The translations under genes and the position numbers were made by a program. Positions 27,888 to 40,287 of a stretch of 64,000 nt of DNA are shown here, piece by piece. The number at the start of each line of letters is the position of its first letter. The first letter of the stretch is position 1. This DNA is from Nansenia antarctica. Taxonomy: Eukaryota; Chordata; Actinopteri; Argentiniformes; Microstomatidae. Location: assembly GCA_963989245.1 (NCBI GenBank), contig OZ022346.1:8299231-8363230 (forward strand), written 5' to 3'. Under the pieces are notes generated by a model. The model saw nothing but the letters and a program-made list of their open reading frames with translations, was not told the origin of the DNA and searched no databases.

Positions 27888-30800
27888 TTAAAACAGTTGT
27901 AGCCCAGCTTTCAATTTGTTGATATCATTGTGTGTCCAGAGAAGACCATCAGTACTTGCTCTGTGTGGCACTGAGACTCTAGAGACAGAAAGAAAGACAA
28001 AAAAACATCAGTTAAAATGGTTTTAGTTTTACATTGTGATGTTCAATATTAGTCAAAAGTACTTTACCCCCAACAGGAGACAGTTTGTTTATTTATTTAG
28101 TTTCTTTTTATTACATTAAACTAGATAGAACTGTTTCTTACCCCGCATGCACATTGTGTTGGGTGGCATTCTCCATCTCCACCTGCTGGTCAAACACAGT
28201 CATGGCAGAGTAGTTGTCTAACATCAGGCAGGACGCCTCCTCCGACTGGCCAGGGACTCTACCAAGAGCATAGTTCTTCCACTGGATCTTGTCTGAAGAG
28301 GTGAGGAAGAAAAAAACAGAACAGTGGTTGAAATTAAAAGGGACATCGACATCGCTTAAAAAAAAGATATGTATATTTTTTGGGTATTTCTGCTTTATTT
28401 GGATAGAGACAGTAGAGATTGGAACCAGGAACCCTGCGTTTATCCCTGCGTTTATCTGGTATGCTCATTAGTGTGCTATGCCACTAAGCGCCCCCACGTC
28501 ACAATTGGTAAAGCTCATATTCATCATCACCAGCACCATTCAAGAGGCTACATGTGGTCCAAAGGAAATTGTGTTTTCTTTCCTTTTCATTTTCTAAAAA
28601 CTAACTTTTGAACATATGTAGAATGGTATGGTGCTGGAGACAAAGAATGAGACTAACACCTATTGTGAAGTGTCCCTTTAAGCTTAGTCATTCAACTGAA
28701 TGATGATGGAATGATTTGGTCCCACTCAGGGCCAGGGATAGGGTGGCTCTCCCTCACCGGTGCAAACCTGCCAGGGAGACCCCCTGAGCTCCTCCGCAGC
28801 CCTCTCGGCCACCACGTCTGCTCCCAGGGTCTCCTGGACGTCCTCTGGCCTCTCCAGCAGGGTCTTCCCTGGCTCCGCCGTGGCCCCGGGGTGCAGGCTG
28901 TGGACAGAGTGCCTGGAGAGACGCAGCCTCTCCTGCAGGCTCTCCAGGGTGTAGACGGGCTGGCCTGCCTCCTCCGGCTCAGAGTGACGTCCCACGTCTG
29001 CCTCCTCCTGGGTGTAGATGGAGCACAGCTGGAGCAGCTTCTGCTCGGTCTCGGCATTCAAGGGCTGCTCCATGTCCTCCAGAATCCTAAAACATACAGA
29101 AACATTCAAATAGAAAGACTAGTTGCTATATTTGTATATTTTGTGAAATAGGTGGCATTCCCGGCCTATGCATGCGCACGCATATGCGCACGCATGCACG
29201 CACGCACGCACTTTTTGTAAACAAAGCATACAAGCATTAACACATCTCTACATGGGATAATTTCTGAAAATTAGATTATATTCAAGAACTGTTGTAACTT
29301 CCAATTCAAAATGACTATCGTCAGAGAATTTATATACTAGAGAATTTAGTATTGCTTTGGCAACAGACAGGGAAAATGGAGCATGTCCCACGTGAGGACA
29401 CGTTTCTGACCAATCACCACAGTTCTAGGTTAGCGTCAGCGACAGTTGCCGTTGCTCGGTTCGTGTTTCCGGCATCGCGACTTTCTTGTGCCGTTTTCGT
29501 AGCGACGCCTGTGTAAGACTAGAGTGGACATAAATAATTAAAGTGTCTCTCGACCACTTTTTAATGATGAAATATGGAAACATCGAAAGGAAAAGTTGCT
29601 CATCCGTATCCTTTTGGGTGGAGCTTTTGTCCTGTCCTCCCGTAGGCTAACCCTAAAACCTGTCTAAAACAAACACTGCTGGTCTCCTTCATTTAAATTA
29701 GCACCCAAAAGGGCATCGCCAGGATGACAAAGGAGTGAACCGGCTTCCCCCAACAAGGCTTTGCTATTGTTCAATCGTAGTCATATTCATAGTTGTACAG
29801 CAATTTGAAGTCATGAATGCAGAAGATGTTATATTGTGTAACACACATGGTGTTACTCACTGTTGCAGCAGGTGTGGTGTGGCCATGCAGGGAGCATTCA
29901 GACAGGCTGTCAGGAGCTGCTGCCACCTCAGCTGGATTCGATTCACAAAAATCGAATCCAGCTGTCGAATTCTCACTTTCCTCTGACCATCTGTTCCATA
30001 ATAGTATTCGGTTTCTGTGGAAACAAATCGTGAGCTTAGAATTATACGGTTATCTCCGTTTAGGGTAGTTCAGAGATATTGAGCGTCAAAGTTTTTACAT
30101 TCCATTATGTTTTGTGAGATGGAACCTTTGTATTTTATGAATTACTAACTCAAAAATGTCAACATTTTAAAAATAACACCACACAGGCATTAATAAACAC
30201 CTAATGGATCAGATTATGTAAAAAAAAAAAAAAAAAAAAAAAGCCAAATTGAGCTAGAACCTTATAATTCTAACGTCACAAAATCAAACATGCAAAATCA
30301 GGGAATTCTGGCACTATTTGGGGATTATGATTACGGCACACCACAAACTCTCCCGTACACATTGTCACATTGTTTGAAAGACGGCACACAAGTGATCTAG
30401 CAGAACCTCCTGCTAAGGACTGTCACAGAAGGGAATTATTTTACTGTCCTTATATTCACAAGAAGCTCTTAGGCAAAGTGAACACAACGGTCCATGGTGG
30501 ATGAGAACAACCTACTGTTGAACGAGACGACGGCATTGCACAAGATGACTTCAGAGATCCAGGCGGCGACATAGATGGATCTCTGCTTCTCTCCAGAGAA
30601 CTGCTGCAGCTCCACAAACAGCCTCTCCAGGAGGAGGTGGACGAACAACGGAGAGTTGAGCATCTTCAAGAGGGGAAGCCAGAAACGCAGAAACACTCTG
30701 GGGAGGCGGGGAGGGGTAGGCATGGCATTTTCTTCTACAGAAAAAAACACAGACATTCTGGTTAACTGATAGTCACTGTTCAGACCGTGCAGTAGTTCTG

Positions 30801-33800
30801 GCATGTTCCCACGTTTTATCAGTAGTTTGATCAAATCAATAGATGTTTTAGGGATATTTCTTATATTGAGGCCCATTTTCCTTCTTCAAAACAGCAGCCA
30901 GGGGTGCAAACTTGTCACCTTTCTGCTAAATTAGCCGTTTTTATCTCAAAATAGGCCATCCATGTGAATCGTGTAGATCTGCAAAAAAAACCTTCGTTTT
31001 CAGGCAAAAAATAAAAATGTGTCACATTTTTGGGCCATCACCAGTTTGCACCCCTGAACACTAAGCTGCCAGAAAACGTATAGAAACCATTATAAATTCT
31101 ACAGCAAGATCTGAATTGTACCTTGTTTTTTTTAGCAAGGTTTTTGAGAAACTAGTGATTATTCGGCTGACGTTTAACATGAGTTGTAATGGATTGCGCA
31201 ATGCAATCGCTGGCTTCAGTACTATAAACTTTGATTGGATTAGGTCCCATGTCATCTATTTGACATATTGTGCTTATTTTGGGCTCATAGGTTTTCCCAA
31301 GGAAAATGTTGCAGGAAACTCATTAGAAATATCAGGTTATAAATGTATTTGATTAAACATAGAGAAATTGACCGACATCCAGTGTTACCTGCAGGGTCAA
31401 TGTCCAGTGATTCCAGCTGTTCAACGGTTGGAACCAAAAATCCATCTTCCATCAACACGTCCATCAGTACTTCACTAGGAGGGAGAAAGTTCAAATGAGG
31501 TGATTTGGAATCTCAGCTCCGGTGACTCTTCAGCACTGCCTAAGAAATGTAAACAACTCCACCACCGTCCTTGACCACAACAATGTCCAACTGGTCTTCA
31601 ACGTGAGGGACTCTGGTTCAAACCCTCTTTGATCTGATAACCCACCTGGACTCTAAGGTGAAGTGTTTGATCTGGGCGAGGACCCAGCTCAGGTCTGCTG
31701 AGGGAGAGGGCCACAGGCACTTCTCCTTGTCCTCCTCCGGGAACCCGTCAAACGTCTACAGAACAAGAAGGACACCACTATGACCCACTCACCTTCAATC
31801 ATGTTTGTCTACTGTATCAACGCATGACATCACTTTCCTATGTGAATAAAAAATGAAAAGCGATATGGTGACACATATCAGCATCAACAGAAGTTAGTTC
31901 TGAATCTGGCAAAGTGCCATGTGACCAGTTGTCATGCCCAGTTGTTGCTGAAACAGGGCTGTAAAATAAAGGCTGACCATGCAAATACAGTACCGTATTT
32001 TCCGGACTATAAGTCAATCCGGAGTATAAGTTGCATCAGTCCAAAGAATGTGTCATGAAGAGGAAATAAACATATAAGTCGCACTGGACTATAAGTCACA
32101 TTTTTATAATAATATTTATGAATTTATGAGTATGAATTAACATTTAAAAACATGTTATATTCTATATATTTTGATATATAAGTCGCACCTGACTATAAGT
32201 CGCAGGACCAGCCAAACTATGAAAAAAAGTGTAACTTATAGTCCGGAAAATACGGTAAGTGGAAAAGACGAGGGGTAAATACCTGATACTGTTCCCTTTC
32301 AAAAGATACCAAAAGTTCTCGTGCTTTCTCTGAAAAGAAGTCAAAGCATCTCAGTAAATACAAAGTGGTGGTTCCTCCACAACCAAGCCTTCTTCAACTT
32401 CTGGATTGGTTATTAACTGACTGAGACGATCACATGTTTCCAGCTCACTGTAAGATTCTACTTCTTTTTGTCTGGCAATGAGCTCATCCTCCTGCCGCTG
32501 CAGCTCCTCCTCCTCGTCCTCCCTCTCTGATTGGGAGTCCCAGTTGTCAGCCAATCCACTGCCAAGTTGTCTGGACCAGTATTCCTGCTGAAGCCACTCC
32601 AGCACAAACTTACAACCTGCAAAGATAATCATAGGAAAGACGTTATGATCACCAGGGGTAACATCAATTAGGGGTAACACCATTTCATAAAATAATGCCA
32701 CAATAAGAATTAGTAATGGCATCCCATGACTGTTACAGCAAACACCCCCTGCCCTACTGTTTCAACTAAGTGTAATAAAGATACTGATATGGAGAGAAAT
32801 CAGAAGGTATTGCTGTTTCTAATTTAGGAATAGTTTCATATTTTAGAAATGATTGAATCAATCAATCATTCTTGATTAAATGCAATGTATTAAATCGATT
32901 GTATTTCAACACGTACATGGATGTTGCATCTAAATTTATGATGCATACAAAATTAAATAAATAATAAAAGACGCCTGATGGTTCATACCCTTGCGACACC
33001 GTTTCAAGGTGGGCAGCTTGCGGTGAGTTATTTCATGCCTGAGGTTCACAATCCACTCAGGGATCTTCAACTGGAAAAGAGAGATATTAGTATTTGTTAC
33101 TTATTGTAAAATATAATAATATACTTAATGTGCAATATAGTGTGCAATAGCGGGGTTGTCTAAACCCTGATACCAGTAAGCCACACGTTATCTGTTATCC
33201 AGATCTCGGTTACAAAATAACGACATTCCTTTTCCGATACCCAATTGATTAGTAGGGAATATGTTATGAAGTACATGTCTTACGGTACATGTGGGAAAAC
33301 TAGGGTTAGGGTTAGGTGCTAGGGTGCTACGGTTAGGGTTAGGGTTAGGGTTAGGGTTAGGGGTAGGATTAGGGTTGGGGTTGGGGTTAGACATGCCAGC
33401 ATGTACCAAGTCGATGTAGCACCTAACCCTAACCCTAGTTTTCCCACATGTACCGTACTCCCACTTGTACCGTAACACATATACACAAATGGTGATGACA
33501 TTACCAAATGGATCAACCGAAAGTTATAGATTTTACAGACCTTGTTGGCCAACGTTCTCAGATTCCGTGCAACTCTCCCCTGTTGTTTCTCTGTGATTAA
33601 GTTGACAAACCTATTGTTGGGGGAAAGCAAAACACATATTACACCGTTGTGCTTTCAGAAGCAATTAGACACATTGAACAAAGTGTTATTGGAAAACACA
33701 TGCAATAAGTGAGGAAAAAAGAGTCATGAATGTTAATTCTCACCTAACGAGCGCGGTTCCATACAACAGAACCAGATCATCTGGGTCCAGTTGTCCGGAG

Positions 33801-35716
33801 CTGTCTAGTACCTGACCCCGGACCAGGTCTGCTGTGCACTCCACAGCCACGGGGGTGTTGTGGCCAAACCTAGAAACATTCATTATCTTGTTATTATTCA
33901 CTGGTATTGTTATGGAACAGTCTCCCTCTGACAGTTAAGCTGGCGCCATCTCGAAAATGTTTTACTGGCCAGGTCATGGTACCTCTGGGAGAACGTTTTT
34001 CACAGGCATTAGGCTTTGATTTCACAACTATACAATACACCTAGCCTTACACACGCCCATATCACCCACATACACACACTGATACGCAGTACTTTTGTGA
34101 AGAATGACAAACTGTATTCTGATTGTATCTTGTATGTTCTTGTGTATTGTATGCTCTTTGGATGTTTCTTAGTGTATTGTTTTTGTATGTTCTTGTCTTT
34201 GTTGATCTTGTCTACCAACGAGGACCACGTTGGAAACATGTGTTTCAGTACACTTTTACGTGCTATCCTCTGGGATGTACTGTCTGTAAAATAAAAATCT
34301 ATCAATCAATCAATTAATTGAACGATGACCTGATTAGCCGACAAAGAAAGAGAGCTTATTCATTGCCACCCAGCTGAGGAACCAGGCAAACACTGTTCAG
34401 TCATGCTGAGTAGCACCGTAAACAACATAGCACCAAACGTTAGATACACATTTTTCAAATATTCATATCATATTCAATGTCTAGCTAGCAAGATAACATA
34501 GTTATGAACGCAAACTATGCATCTGATATCAATAGCTAGATACTTTATACCCACACACACACCGTTTTGTAAGCCCACACACATGATAAATAAATTAGAC
34601 TTGGATGAATTTAGTGGTATTTTAACAAAGGTAAACAGTTGACTGATGTATGTTGAAAATGGAGAGAGATTTTAGTTGTATGGGAGTATGTTATTACAAT
34701 TTAACTTATACAATTGGTGGGCTGAATTTTGTCTCCCTTCTATTGAGACATAGATTGTGTCAAAGGTTATGTGGAAAAAAAAGCAATCATAATTGTTTTC
34801 TTTTGCCTAAATAAAGAAGAAGTTGTCCATTTACTTCCGGCGCCCTGAGGGGCAAAAAAATCATATCCGCCATCCGTTGGCCATACATTGACACACATTT
34901 AGAATTTAAAATGTTGCTCAATATTACAATAGAGCAGGCCAGGCCGAATATGGCTGACCCCTTGCCTAGAGCAAGAACAAGAATTCTAACAATTGACTGT
35001 GAAGTTGATTGCATGGCAGAAAAATAAATTATTATTAATTATTATTATCTGGGTTGATCATGTTCAACCCAGATTTGACTCAACAATTAAGGGAATGAAC
35101 TCGTTCTCATACTATAAAACAAAAATGTGGAATGCCCTACCCAAAGGAGTAAAGGAGTGTAAAACTCTACTCACTTTCAAAACTTCGAAAATGGCCCCCT
35201 GTCAAAGTCTTAACTTAACCCCCCCCCCTTCCAACCCATGCCAGTGAGCCCACATATAGCCCACGTGGGACACACATGGGCTAGCCCACTTCCAACCCGT
35301 GCCAGTTAGCCCACATGTAGACCACGTGGGAACCACATGGGCTTGCCCACTTCCAACCCATGACAGTTAGCCCACATGTAGACCACGTGGGAACCACATG
35401 GGCTTGCCCACTTCCATCCCATGCCCAGTTAGCCCATATGCAGACCATGTGGGACCCTCATAATTTGCCCAGTTCCAGCCCATGCCCACTTGGTACCCAA
35501 GTAGCCCGCATTGAACCCATATGGGTCCCACGTGGGCGTGCTGGCTGGGTAGCTTACATGTGTTTCTTACCTGCCTTTCCACGCAGATATTCTGTGCAAA
35601 GCATACTTTTGTAAAGCACAATCTTTTGAGTACAAATATTCCAGCACCTGGTCCCATTCTGCTTTGTTCATCCATGCAACTACGTGGCGCTTCTTCTCCG
35701 TAGTCTTTCTCTTCAT
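27888..35716 (-). CDS. las1l: LAS1L, ribosome-biogenesis endoribonuclease subunit, 13 exons, complete
   Basis: LAS1L is the HEPN-fold nuclease that, with the kinase NOL9, cuts pre-rRNA in ITS2 in the nucle(ol)us. Exons in transcript order: 35716-35571, 33869-33744, 33610-33541, 33070-32989, 32616-32449, 32329-32283, 31755-31646, 31474-31389, 30734-30512, 29926-29861, 29086-28758, 28292-28142, 27978-27888. They sum to 1695 nt: 564 residues and a stop, with matching phases at every junction. The N-terminus has AWMNKAEWDQVLEYLY; exon 4 has the HEPN motif RHEITH in IPEWIVNLRHEITHRKLP; an acidic linker follows in exon 5; the C-terminus ends GLQLF as in the human protein. Exon 9's donor (GTTGTT) is weak and its exact border is the least certain. 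Introns carry several MITEs and SINEs. All key parts are present, so it is likely functional. Confidence 0.95.
28368..28494 (-). mobile_element. tRNA-derived SINE in LAS1L intron 11
   Basis: On the minus strand it begins GGGGCGCTTAGTGGCATAGC (A-box-like), then GGGTTCCTGGTTCCAATCTC (B-box-like), and ends TCTCTATCCAAATAAAGCAG. The same tail in plus orientation is at about 41808-41845. Confidence 0.7.
29160..29213. repeat. CGCA-rich simple repeat
   Basis: Alternating GCATGCGCACGCATATGCGC and (GCAC)n; purine-pyrimidine alternation of the kind able to form Z-DNA. It lies in LAS1L intron 10. Confidence 0.85.
30030..30279. mobile_element. Unexpanded copy of the MITE that gave rise to the 26-bp minisatellite
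   Basis: A single 250-bp copy with ends GTGAGCTTAGAATTATACGG and, reversed, GTGACGTTAGAATTATAAGG (17 of 20 identical). The body matches 251-474 and the equivalent part of each 1267-bp unit. Here the end is present once, not amplified. It sits in LAS1L intron 9. Confidence 0.8.
31993..32255. mobile_element. MITE with CCGTATTTTCCGGACTATA inverted ends
   Basis: Starts CCGTATTTTCCGGACTATAA and ends TTATAGTCCGGAAAATACGG, flanked by TA on both sides, so a TA target duplication is likely. Internal copies of ATAAGTCGCA are typical of this short fish element. It sits in LAS1L intron 6, 28 bp before exon 6 in plus coordinates, close to its splice donor. Confidence 0.85.
33263..33476. mobile_element. 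Palindromic MITE with telomere-repeat core, copy 2
   Basis: Same design as 8229-8420: arms with GGTACATGTGGGAAAACTAG, then (TTAGGG)n running inward, and on the right CCCTAA repeats and CTAGTTTTCCCACATGTACC. The left outer arm is decayed. It sits in LAS1L intron 3. Confidence 0.8.
34040..34317 (+). mobile_element. LINE 3' end with (ATCA)n tail in LAS1L intron 1
   Basis: T-rich 3' UTR with GGACCACGTTGGAAACATGT, CTCTGGGATGTACTGTCTGT, AATAAAAATC and then ATCAATCAATCAAT. Layout and motifs fit the end of a CR1/L2-type LINE; no coding part is left. Confidence 0.6.
35040..35215 (+). mobile_element. Fragment of LINE reverse-transcriptase C-terminus
   Basis: The plus-strand frame reads FDSTIKGMNSFSYYKTKMWN then ALPKGVKECKTLLTFKT, like the W-N-LP...K-S-TFK tail of LINE reverse transcriptases. 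It ends in C-rich sequence without a clear element end. Confidence 0.5.
35225..35530. repeat. ~60-bp minisatellite rich in CCACGTGG
   Basis: About five diverging units containing AGCCCACATGTAGACCACGT and GGGAACCACATGGGCTTGCC. The repeated CCACGTGG is an E-box-type palindrome. The array ends ~40 bp from the LAS1L exon 1 donor. Confidence 0.88.
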
Positions 35717-36853
35717 ATTTATCAGCGAAGACAAAAACGATAAGTATAGCTTCTTTAGCTACTTCTTCAGACTGCTTACGATCAAGGGTGCGTTCGGAAA
35801 ATCGCTCGGAGCGCCGGAGCGCACACTGGGTTCAACGTCATAGCGCGACCAAGTAATTTGATTGGACAAGAGGCATTCCATGAGTGCTAGTCCAAATCTA
35901 CAGAGCGTATTTACGAACGCACGACAACATGCTGACGCGTGGGGAAACACGGACCATGAACATCGGTTCCGCCCAGATTTTGAAAGGAGTAAAAAATGGG
36001 TCCTAGAGCCAACTAAACTGCAATCAAAAGAGCCATTACAAATATGCGATGGGTATCAATATAGAAGGGCATATAGAAAACGGGTCAACTTCACCTACAC
36101 CTTTTCACATCCACCATTCTACAAGATAGGTTTTTAGGAAAATTAAAGGTCAATACAAAATAAAAATAGAAAAGTCAATAAAAGGGCAAACAAAACAAAA
36201 AACGAAATCATGGAAGATTTACTAGGCTACAACAGAACGACATTTACAAATTGTACATAAGCTAAGTTGTCACAGTGTGCTATTATATTTAGGATCACAG
36301 GCACAATATGAGAATAAGATCTATATGATTTAAACATGTTATTCTCTCTCTATTCTCTTTCAGTTATCTGAGCGACCAGCCCAGTTAGAATATCATGAAT
36401 TGGAGTCAAACTACTCCTCAGCTAACTGGTAAAGCGACCAGTGGAACATTACGTCATTCTGTGGGATATCCCCACTTTAATTGTAAATCCAAAGGAATTT
36501 CTGCACCGTTGCCCACGTTTGCTAGAGTTTGACAAAAGGCATAACGGGTCACTGTGAATACAGGCGGAGTCTGCTGGAAACTCATTTTAGTATGTCTTCA
36601 TTGGCCTGGGTGTGGTTTTTCACTCAGAGACAGCGCCGTTAGCAGGAAATCAAGACCACCACAATTTAGGCGAAACAAAGAAAAACGAGTATTTGAACTT
36701 ATTCTGGTTGTGGGGAAAGTTTGAAATCAAAGTGCGACTGAACGAGGGACGTTTTCTGATTGCGCGCCTTATCTAATGGACAAAAGTTTTTGTTGACTCC
36801 ACTGTTGATATTATCCAATTCTACAATTGTGAGAGAGATAGAGAACCGACAAA
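35717..36853. promoter_or_regulatory. Shared LAS1L/MSN intergenic region, probable bidirectional promoter
   Basis: The two start codons are 1137 bp apart and diverge. There is no clear TATA box near either. A reverse CCAAT element (ATTGG) lies at about 35860, ~145 bp upstream of the LAS1L ATG. The role is inferred from layout. Confidence 0.55.
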
Positions 36854-36865
36854 ATGCCGAAGACG
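36854..36865 (+). CDS. msn: Moesin (MSN), coding exon 1 only
   Basis: ATGCCGAAGACG followed by a perfect donor GTAAGT encodes MPKT, the first four residues of moesin. In ERM genes the first coding exon ends here, and moesin begins MPKT where ezrin and radixin begin MPKP. LAS1L and MSN are also neighbours in mammals, which supports the call for so short an exon. Moesin links the plasma membrane to cortical actin. I did not find exon 2 (the start of the FERM domain) anywhere to 64000, so intron 1 is either longer than 27 kb or the gene is interrupted. Confidence 0.65.
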
Positions 36866-36869
36866 GTAA

Positions 36870-38535
36870 GTAGCAAACTATCCCATGGTGTTCTATCTTA
36901 TTTTTTCAACAATGCTCGTCTCACAATAACCTACATCTGTCTATTCAAATGTGGTCCACACATCTCGGTCGGGGGAGGAAAATGATTGAATACTAGATGT
37001 AGTAGGCCTAGATTCTATGGAAAAAAACGTTTGAAAAATCAATGTGGCTACATTATCATCTACTAGACACATTTAGCACAAACTACTCTGTCTGACGACT
37101 CAAACAAGGCCCTATGAAGGTTCAGAAACCCTGTATAGAACCTGGATATGGAATTAAATGAATGAAACGATTAGTGCTAATACTGAGCATTGTTAGATGC
37201 CATTTCATCTCGGATTTCAATGAAGTGATATTTGCTGATCATCCATAGCATGCTTTATTGTGGCCCTAGGTTTGTGTCTCCATAAACCGTTATTTTGTGT
37301 CATGATGCGTCCCCGACAATCCCCCTTCCTGGAACGTGATTGGCTTCCGAATGAACTCTCCCAAGTTGAATAGGGCCTCCGTTGTGTTCCGCATCTCGGT
37401 CCCACTTCATCCAAATGACTCAACTGTCTGTCAAAAGATTTGAAAGTGCGTTATTAAAAGAAACACATCATAGGCAGCCTAAACAAACGATTTTATTTGA
37501 TTTAATGAATGATTTATCCAGGCCTAACCCTGTCAATAAACCTGCAATTATGTAGCCCACCAAAAGGAGATGGCGCATTCTTCACCATGTGTAGGCGTGG
37601 TGGTTTTCCCCGGTAGGCCTGCACACTCTGCGCCTGTGAACATGTTGTTGAATAATATTAATAATAATAATAACATATTGGTTTTATATAGCGCCTTTCA
37701 AGGAACCCAAGGACGCTTTACAGGTTTACAGAAAAACGGTCAGACAGACCAAACAGAAAACACAGAGACAGCGGTGTCGGCTGAATGTTACACACAATTC
37801 ATTGACTTTAAATAAGGCTGTTGTCCTCTCTCATCCATATCAGACGGCATGGTAGATAGCAGACAATATTGCCATTCCTGGAGATCATGTTTTGATCATT
37901 TGTATTATTAAATGAATATCTACTTGGTCGAAAGTGCTCAAGGTGATGATGTTAATATAACAGTAAATAATAGTGACAGCTTGCTTGTACAGAATTCAAT
38001 CAATCAAAAGGGCTCATGACCCTGTTGAAATAATGTTCTGTAGTGACACCTGGCCAGAGAAGAGTGACTGGATTGAAGAGTGATTAGATTCAGTTGTGTG
38101 GATGACTATTACATGCATTCATCTTTACACTGAAGGTTCATTTCTCATTTTAAAATGTTTTTTTTTTTCAGTAGTCATCATGCATCCCTCCCCCCCCCCA
38201 CTTCCACCCACCCCATTAAACAGACATAATTAATAACAATAATGATTTAGAGTCTAGGCTTTAGCTGCGATACTTTTGGCATTGTTTCAGCTTCCCAAGG
38301 AACTGTATTCTAGTGACTCAAGGTTTCTGAGAACACGTCAGTTCCTTTCTGGCCGTTTCCTGGCTTGCATTCTCTTGACGCTGTTGCTGAAAAGCCTTAT
38401 TTGGTGTTTCACAGCACAGACTCCCCCTTCTGCTCTGTGCACAGACACAGCACGCTCCCCCACATTGGTGCTCTTGAGATTGTAGACACTGGTGTGTGTT
38501 GTTACGACGACCCCATAGATGGTCTAGGGATACAG
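36870..38535. other. Presumed MSN intron 1, start
   Basis: No exon recognised. It contains a minus-strand retroelement tail at 37650-37740 and a poly-T/C-rich stretch at 38158-38210. Otherwise unannotated. Confidence 0.5.
37650..37815 (-). mobile_element. Minus-strand L2-like retroelement tail
   Basis: An (ATA)n run followed by TATATAGCGCCTTTCAAGGA and CAAGGACGCTTTACAGG, the reverse complement of an L2-like 3' core. Confidence 0.55.
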
Positions 38536-38537
38536 GG

Positions 38538-38929
38538 TGTAACAATTAAATATAACCGGGGGGACAAGAATCAGAGGAGATGGGAGATATAAAATAAACA
38601 AGATTTATTGTAAAATGGTAAACACACAAGAAACACATTAAACTGAAAACTACTCTATAAAAAGAAGAGCTAACAAACACAACCTACAGACCTGCGATAC
38701 CACACCACAGCCTGTAACAAAAACTCCAGAGTTGTAGTCTGGCCCACTGGCACCATCTGAGTGTCTCTCCCAGGCTTTTCTCCTCCACCTCCACCCTTGA
38801 TTGAGGATTGGGCACACCTGTGTTCAATCAGGCCGTCACCATGGCGATAGGCAGGAGGAAGGACAATCACCTGGGAGAGAACACAAGAAACAAACAGAAC
38901 ACACAGGACCACACACTACGGACGTAACA
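38538..38929 (-). mobile_element. Candidate solo LTR, minus strand
   Basis: On the minus strand it starts TGTTACGTCCGTAGTGTGTG and ends TATTTAATTGTTACA, with ACAATAAATC as a polyadenylation signal inside. LTR-like ends and size (~392 bp), but no target duplication is evident. Confidence 0.4.
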
Positions 38930-39004
38930 ACGACACTGTCTGACAGCCTCCGCCACGACGGACGGGCAGTGTGGGCGCAGCTACGACCCATCTTAATGTA
39001 CTGA

Positions 39005-39250
39005 CTTATATTGCGCCTTATTCCAAAGCGCTTTACAATAGCCTCTCATTCACCCGTTCACACACACATTCACACACCAATGGCGGCAAGCTACCATGCA
39101 AGGCGCCGGCCCGCTCATTGGGAGCAATTTGAGGTTCAGTGTCTTGCCCAAGGACACTTCGACATGTGGCCAGTCGGGGCTCGAACCGCTGATCTGCCGA
39201 CCTTGTGATCATTAGACGCCGACTCTGCCTCCTGCGCCACAGCCGCCCCC
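39005..39250 (-). mobile_element. tRNA-derived SINE, minus strand
   Basis: On the minus strand: GGCTGTGGCGCAGGAGGCAG (A-box region), GATCAGCGGTTCGAGCCCC (B-box region), then TGTCCTTGGGCAAGACACTG and a tail near AAAGCGCTTTGGAATAAGGC. A decayed relative of the head is at about 61436-61520. Confidence 0.78.
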
Positions 39251-39877
39251 CCCATCTTGAGAGAGCTTCAGGAAACCTTCCCACAGATCACAATTCTCCA
39301 CATTCTGAGTGATGGGCTGGTTACACAGTACCGGAAAACTAAAACAACTTTGACCTCCTCAGTACTGTGCCTTTCCTCTCCGGATTCACAAGTGTGACCT
39401 GGAATTACTCAGAAAAGTCCCATGGAAAAGGGGCCCCAGATGGGATTGGAGGGGAAATAAAGAGAGAGGCGGATCTCTACGTTCACAGAGGAGGTGAGCT
39501 TCAGACACCACAGGATCTGTATGAGATGCTCAACAAAAGATTAGGCTCAAGCATCACTCACTATTGGGTCAGCAGAGAGAGCTTTGGAAAATGCGACGAG
39601 CTGATTCCTGGCGGCTTGGAGGCTGTGAAGAGCACCTTTAAGGTACACCAGGTTCTGTCTTCACAGCCTGCACAGATCACTCACAGGGAGGTGTCATGCT
39701 TCTGCAAGCGCTTAGAGATGAGTCCATGCCCTTCTTACAAGACAGGTAACAGTAGACCTGAGAAACACTGTGTGCCACACTAAGAATCCCCCAAGCCTCT
39801 CTGAGCTCCTGCACCGCCACCCCCCCCTCCAGATCCCTCAGATCAGCAGATCAGCTGCTGCTGGTGGTGCCCAGAAC

Positions 39878-40287
39878 CAGGCTGAAAACCAGGGGAGACA
39901 GAGCCAGGCTGAAAACCAGGGGAGACAGAGCCAGGCTGAAAACCAGGGGAGACAGAGCCAGGCTGAAAACCAGGGGAGACAGAGCCAGGCTGAAAACCAG
40001 GGGAGACAGAGCCAGGCTGAAAACCAGGGGAGACAGAGCCAGGCTGAAAACCAGGGGAGACAGAGCCAGGCTGAAAACCAGGGAAGACAGAACCAGGCTG
40101 AAAACCAGGGGAGACAGAACCAGGCTGAAATCCAGGGGAGACAGAGCCAGGCTGAAAACCAGGGGAGACAGAGCCAGGCTGAAAACCAGGGGAGACAGAG
40201 CCAGGCTGAAAACCAGGGGAGACAGAGCCAGGCTGAAAACCAGGGGAGACAGAGCCAGGCTGAAAACCAGGGGAGACAGAGCCTTTG
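39878..40287 (+). repeat. 27-bp in-frame minisatellite derived from LINE coding sequence
   Basis: About 15 units of GCCAGGCTGAAAACCAGGGG plus AGACAGA. In one frame each unit encodes ARLKTRGDR, which is the residue string that belongs just before the LINE motif AFAAAAPKLWNSLP following at 40288. The array stays open over its full length (39864-40457). Confidence 0.93.

Noticed and set aside
33280..33440. True interstitial telomere from chromosome fusion
   Set aside because: The repeats are inside a short inverted-arm element that occurs twice, so mobile-element origin is more likely.
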